Shown piece by piece: positions 61,701 to 64,000 of a DNA stretch of 64,000 nt. Source of the DNA: Salinispora cortesiana (lineage in GTDB: Bacteria > Actinomycetota > Actinomycetes > Mycobacteriales > Micromonosporaceae). How positions within the stretch are numbered: the stretch's first letter is position 1; each line of letters starts with the position of its first letter. The position numbers and the translations under genes are program-made. The notes under the pieces were generated by a model, which saw only the letters and a list, made by a program, of their open reading frames with translations, searched no databases and had not been told where the DNA came from. The DNA lies in assembly GCF_000484695.1 (NCBI RefSeq), contig NZ_AXVR01000014.1:1-64000 (forward strand). Reading direction: 5' to 3'.

Positions 61701-62456
61701 CCACCAGTCCCCGGACTCCGGCACGTCGGTCTGGTCGCCGAACATCTGCGGGGAGGCCACGGGCAGGTCCGCGTACCAGTCGTAGAACGACAACATCGAT
61801 CCGCCGATCAGCGACAGGAACCGCGCCCCCACCGCGTGCGACACCATCGACATGGCTGGGATGGGGGAGAAGCCGGCGATCCGATCCGGTCCGTACTCGG
61901 CGATGGTGTGCACGTGCGCCGCGGCGACCAACTCCAGCGCCTCGTCCCAGGAGACCCGGACCAGGCCGCCCTTGCCCCGCGCCTGCTGGTACCGACGTCG
62001 CCGCTGCGGATCGGCCTGAATCTCGGCCCACGCCGCCAGCGGGTCACCCAGCCGCTGCCGGGCCTCGCGGTACATCTCCATCAACACACCCCGGGCGTAC
62101 GGGTAGCGCACCCGCGTCGGCGAGTAGGTGTACCAGGAGAACGCCGCCCCCCGGGGGCAGCCCCGCGGCTCGTACTCCGGCCGATCCGGGCCGACACTCG
62201 GGTAGTCGGTCTGCTGCTGTTCCCAGGTGATGATGCCGTCGCGGATGTACACCTTCCAGGAGCACGAACCGGTGCAGTTCACGCCGTGGGTGGAGCGCAC
62301 CACCTTGTCGTACGACCAACGGTCTCGATAGAAGGCATCCGCCTCCCGCCCGCCGACCTGGTAGAGCGCCCGGCCGTCGGGGGCGACCTCGGCCCGGCGT
62401 ACCAGGCCGCCCACGGCCAGCAGCGCCCGGCTCGCGTGCTCCGTCGTGCCCGTCAT
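58791..62456 (-). CDS. narG: Respiratory nitrate reductase alpha subunit NarG
   Basis: This catalytic subunit of about 1221 residues reduces nitrate to nitrite at a molybdenum bis-MGD centre facing the cytoplasm. The N-terminal [4Fe-4S] site has one His and three Cys (H-x3-C-x3-C in HGVNCTGSC, then GCPRG). The SFYDWYADLPVASP segment contains the aspartate that binds Mo in NarG. I prefer the ATG at 62456; an ATG at 62463-62465 sits on the ribosome binding site. It heads the narGHJI operon. No narK transporter is adjacent. The Crp/Fnr-like palindrome at 62615 lies upstream. Confidence 0.95.
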   Translation of the reverse strand: MTGTTEHASRALLAVGGLVRRAEVAPDGRALYQVGGREADAFYRDRWSYDKVVRSTHGVNCTGSCSWKVYIRDGIITWEQQQTDYPSVGPDRPEYEPRGCPRGAAFSWYTYSPTRVRYPYARGVLMEMYREARQRLGDPLAAWAEIQADPQRRRRYQQARGKGGLVRVSWDEALELVAAAHVHTIAEYGPDRIAGFSPIPAMSMVSHAVGARFLSLIGGSMLSFYDWYADLPVASPQMFGDQTDVPESGDWWDASYFIMWGSNVPVTRTPDAHWMAEARYRGQKVVVVSPDFADNVKFADEWMPAQPGTDGALAMAMGHVILREFYVDWNTPRFFDYARRFTDLPYLVGLEPAADGGYRPGKFVTAADLGKDDKEAAFRPVLWDSVADGPAVPNGSLGDRYSEAGVGRWNLELGEIVPRLSCAGGEAVEVQLPRFDTDQPEVLRRGVPTSRVGGRLVTTVFDLMLAQYGVARPGLPGSWPTGYDDAAEPYTPAWQEPITGVPAAQVARVAREFADNAERSGGRSMIVMGAGTNHWFHSDTTYRAMLALTTLTGCQGVNGGGWAHYVGQEKCRPVTGWQQLAFALDWVRPPRQMIGTAFWYVHTDQWRYDTYSADAIAAPTGTGAFAGKHTIDLLAQSTRLGWMPSMPTFDRNPLDLADEALAANPDDPARYVADALVDGRLGFAGTDPDAPANWPRVLTVWRANLLGSSGKGNEYFLRHLLGTESNLRAEQAPADSRPADVVWRDEAPEGKLDLLLSLDFRMTSTTLFSDVVLPAATWYEKHDLSTTDMHPFVNAFTPAINPPWQTRTDFTAFHGIAKAFSALARRHLGVRKDLVATSLLHDTPDAMATPGGVVRDWRTGDAPAVPGRTMPKFVVVERDYGAVADQMAALGPLLDRLGTTNKAVTVDVNREIDYLRRVNGVVRGRAADGRPRLDTDIRACEAILALSGTTNGRIATEGFRFLERRTGQRLADLAAEAEGKQITFADTQSRPVPVITSPEWSGSEHGGRRYSAFTINTERLKPWHTLTGRQHFFLDHDWIHETGEALPIFRPPLDIHRLFGEPRLGANGELEITVRYLTPHSKWAIHSEYQDNLLMLTLSRGGPTMWMSEADAAKIGVRDNEWIEAVNRNGVLVCRAVVSYKMPEGTVYVYHAQERVIDVPKAQINGRRGGIHNSLTRLLVKPTHLIGGYAQLAFAFNYLGPTGNQRDEVTVVRRRSQEVRY

Positions 62457-62495
62457 ACGCCTCATTCCTCACCGGTGACCGCGAGAACACCCGAT

Positions 62496-62511
62496 GGGAT
62501 GACTCGTCCCC
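62496..62511. promoter_or_regulatory. Imperfect GGGA/TCCC inverted repeat upstream of narG
   Basis: GGGA and TCCC arms surround TGACTCG, 40 bases upstream of the narG start. This is loosely like a DevR/NarL-type half-site pair. Evidence is weak. Confidence 0.3.
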
Positions 62512-62614
62512 CAGCTTGACGCAGATAGCCGGATAAATCAGGCCATATCGACGCGATCGCCTATCTCAGTGGCGCGGGCGGATTCTCCCGTCCGACGGAA
62601 CGGTGCTAATCCAG

Positions 62615-62630
62615 GTGATCCGATAATCAC
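62615..62630. promoter_or_regulatory. Crp/Fnr-type palindrome between narG and the FGE-like gene
   Basis: GTGAT-CCGATA-ATCAC has perfect 5-bp arms with a 6-base spacer, the exact form of Crp/Fnr-family sites. It lies about 160 bases upstream of narG and about 37 bases upstream of the FGE-like gene, so it could serve either or both. Confidence 0.65.
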
Positions 62631-62666
62631 TGAGTTGTAGCGCTTTGTGTAGTTTAGGGTGAGGGT

Positions 62667-63593
62667 GTGGTGCACGAGGCGCTCAGCTCGCCAGCGACGA
62701 CCCGTCCGGCTCCGGAGATGGTCTGGATCCCGGGCGGACGGTTTCGGATGGGGTCAGCTGATTTCTATCCAGAAGAAGGGCCCGTCCGATGGGTCGAGGT
62801 CGACGGGTTTTGGATCGACCAGTACCTGGTGACCGTCCGAGACTTCGATCGATTCGTCCGGGAGACCGGCCATGTGACGATGGCCGAGGTGGCACCGATG
62901 GCGGCGGACTACCCCGACGCCGATCCGGAGCTGCTGGTCCCCGGCTCCCTCGTGTTTCGCAAGGCCTCCGGGCCGGTCAGCCTCGCCGACTACCGCAACT
63001 GGTGGTCGTGGACCCCCGACGCGACCTGGCGTCATCCCGAGGGGCCGGGTAGCACCATCGACGGCAGAGACCTGCACCCGGTCACCCACGTCGCGTACTC
63101 CGACGCGGTGGCCTTCGCGACCTGGGCCGGCAAGGAACTCCCGACCGAGTCCGAGTGGGAACTCGCCGCCCGTGGCGGGCTCGACGGCGCCGCCTTCACC
63201 TGGGGCAACGAGTTCGCCCCCAAGGGCAGGATGATGGCCAACACCTGGCAGGGGGCGTTTCCCTGGCAGAACCTCCTCCTCGATGGGTACGCCGGAACCT
63301 CCCCGGTGGGAGCCTTCCCGCCCAACGGTCACCACCTCTACGACATGGCCGGCAACGTCTGGGAGTGGACCCGGGACGTCTTCACGTACCCCGCTGACCC
63401 GTCGGCGAAGGCGTGCTGTACGACGCCGGTCACCGCCGACGGACCGAGCGCGGTCATTCCTCGCCATGTCATCAAGGGCGGATCCCACCTGTGCGCCCCC
63501 AACTACTGCATGCGGTACCGGCCGGCGGCCCGGCAGGGTGAAGCGATCGACACCTCGACCTGCCACCTCGGCTTCCGGTGCGTCATTCGGTAG
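62667..63593 (+). CDS. Formylglycine-generating-enzyme (SUMF1) family protein
   Basis: This 308-residue protein of the FGE-sulfatase/SUMF1 family keeps both copper-binding active-site cysteines: Cys276 and Cys281 in GGSHLCAPNYCMRYRPAAR, matching the C-x4-C of true formylglycine-generating enzymes. Other family segments are VWIPGGRFRMGS, ELPTESEWELAARGG and GNVWEWTRDVF. It should convert a sulfatase cysteine to formylglycine, but no sulfatase gene is in the window. GTG at 62667 follows GGGTGAGG. Its end overlaps the convergent DUF6328 gene by 11 bases. Confidence 0.85.
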   Translation: MVHEALSSPATTRPAPEMVWIPGGRFRMGSADFYPEEGPVRWVEVDGFWIDQYLVTVRDFDRFVRETGHVTMAEVAPMAADYPDADPELLVPGSLVFRKASGPVSLADYRNWWSWTPDATWRHPEGPGSTIDGRDLHPVTHVAYSDAVAFATWAGKELPTESEWELAARGGLDGAAFTWGNEFAPKGRMMANTWQGAFPWQNLLLDGYAGTSPVGAFPPNGHHLYDMAGNVWEWTRDVFTYPADPSAKACCTTPVTADGPSAVIPRHVIKGGSHLCAPNYCMRYRPAARQGEAIDTSTCHLGFRCVIR

Positions 63594-64000
63594 TACCGGA
63601 GTCACCGTCGGCCCGGCTGCGGCCAATCGGCACGAGTACCCAGAGCAGCAGCAGCCAGAGCAGGGTCAGGCCGGTCAGCGCGAGCGCGATCGGCAGCTCG
63701 AGAACGAAGTCCGTGACGAGGAGCACCGCGACGACCACGGCCAAGACCAGCAGCAACAAGCCGGTGGTGGTCATCCAGTGGGTGAAGCGGGCCAGCTCCG
63801 GATCACGCCCCTGCCGAAACAGCGCTCGGTGGAACGCCACCGGGGCGATGGTCGCCACTGCCGCGGCGGCGGTAGCGAGGAACGAGATGATGTAGAGAGT
63901 CTTCTGGAATGCGCTGGTCTCGCCGAACGCGGAGCTGAACGGGAGGGCGAGCAGGAAGGCGAAGAGGATCTGCACCCCCGTCTGCGCGATCCGTAGCTCC
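63583..64000 (-). CDS. DUF6328 family membrane protein (partial)
   Basis: The C-terminal 138 residues of a membrane protein with about four segments. The start lies beyond the right edge of the window: the frame stays open to base 64000 and reads ELRIAQTGVQILFAFLLALP, which is the family's typical opening region. A GTG at 63975 is internal. It has motifs of DUF6328, a small actinobacterial membrane family of unknown role, and overlaps the FGE-like gene at its 3' end. Confidence 0.75.
   Translation of the reverse strand, partial: ELRIAQTGVQILFAFLLALPFSSAFGETSAFQKTLYIISFLATAAAAVATIAPVAFHRALFRQGRDPELARFTHWMTTTGLLLLVLAVVVAVLLVTDFVLELPIALALTGLTLLWLLLLWVLVPIGRSRADGDSGTTE

Overview
The window is high-GC actinobacterial chromosome. 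Codon usage, the DUF397/DUF5753 regulator pair, GpgS, a fused TrpEG with a Trp leader peptide, and CebR-type cellulase operators all point to Micromonosporaceae (Micromonospora, Salinispora or a close relative). I see no rRNA, tRNA, CRISPR array or intact insertion sequence. Most of it is ordinary chromosome. One lower-GC patch (about 34.6-36.06 kb) looks acquired or degraded.

Layout. 0.5-5 kb: a MurR/RpiR regulator, a coupled 32-aa small ORF and an NgcEFG-type N-acetylglucosamine/chitobiose ABC transporter. 5-12.2 kb: housekeeping and metabolic genes (family A exonuclease/polymerase-like protein, MobA-like nucleotidyltransferase, amidohydrolase, YdjM-like membrane protein, HAD phosphatase, RusA-like protein, haloalkane dehalogenase-like hydrolase). 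12.2-20.3 kb: a D-lactate dehydrogenase-type enzyme and two near-duplicate drug-type MFS exporters. The exporters share an upstream element and flank another MFS gene, a TetR regulator, a small membrane protein and a secreted CBM2-GH18 chitinase. 20.3-25 kb: GpgS, trpEG behind a Trp-Trp leader peptide and attenuator, and an FGGY kinase. 25-30 kb: a cellulose block (GH1 beta-glucosidase and GH48 exocellulase, divergent, with three CebR-like operators between them). 30-33.6 kb: DUF3159 protein, streptogrisin-like protease, DUF397/XRE pair.

33.8-34.6 kb is a run of four very small genes joined by stop/start overlaps, divergent from the XRE/DUF397 pair. 34.6-36.06 kb is the lower-GC patch with an orphan protein, a truncated gene and an SCO4402-like protein. 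36.2-38.9 kb is a cassette of a regulator (IS30-like HTH joined to a MarR/GbsR-like domain), repeated ATTGCAA operators, a DUF4097 protein and a beta-lactamase-fold hydrolase. 39-44.3 kb holds small enzymes, including an ArsR/ArsN1-like pair. 44.4-45.5 kb is a TerC-family transporter behind a yybP-ykoY manganese riboswitch. 45.6-47.5 kb is an ABC-F protein behind a complex leader. 47.6-51 kb has a TetR/alpha-beta hydrolase pair with palindromic operators and a frameshifted secreted protease-lectin.

51.2-63.6 kb ends with a nitrate/nitric-oxide block: acyl-CoA synthetase, a Cys-containing winged-helix regulator with a YwiC-like membrane protein, flavohemoglobin Hmp, and narGHJI read leftward. 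A formylglycine-generating-enzyme homologue diverges from narG across a Crp/Fnr-like palindrome. A DUF6328 gene runs off the right edge.

Main themes are secreted polysaccharide degradation (chitin, cellulose) with uptake of the products, RNA-level control (Trp attenuator, Mn riboswitch, probable ABC-F leader), and anaerobic nitrate/NO metabolism.
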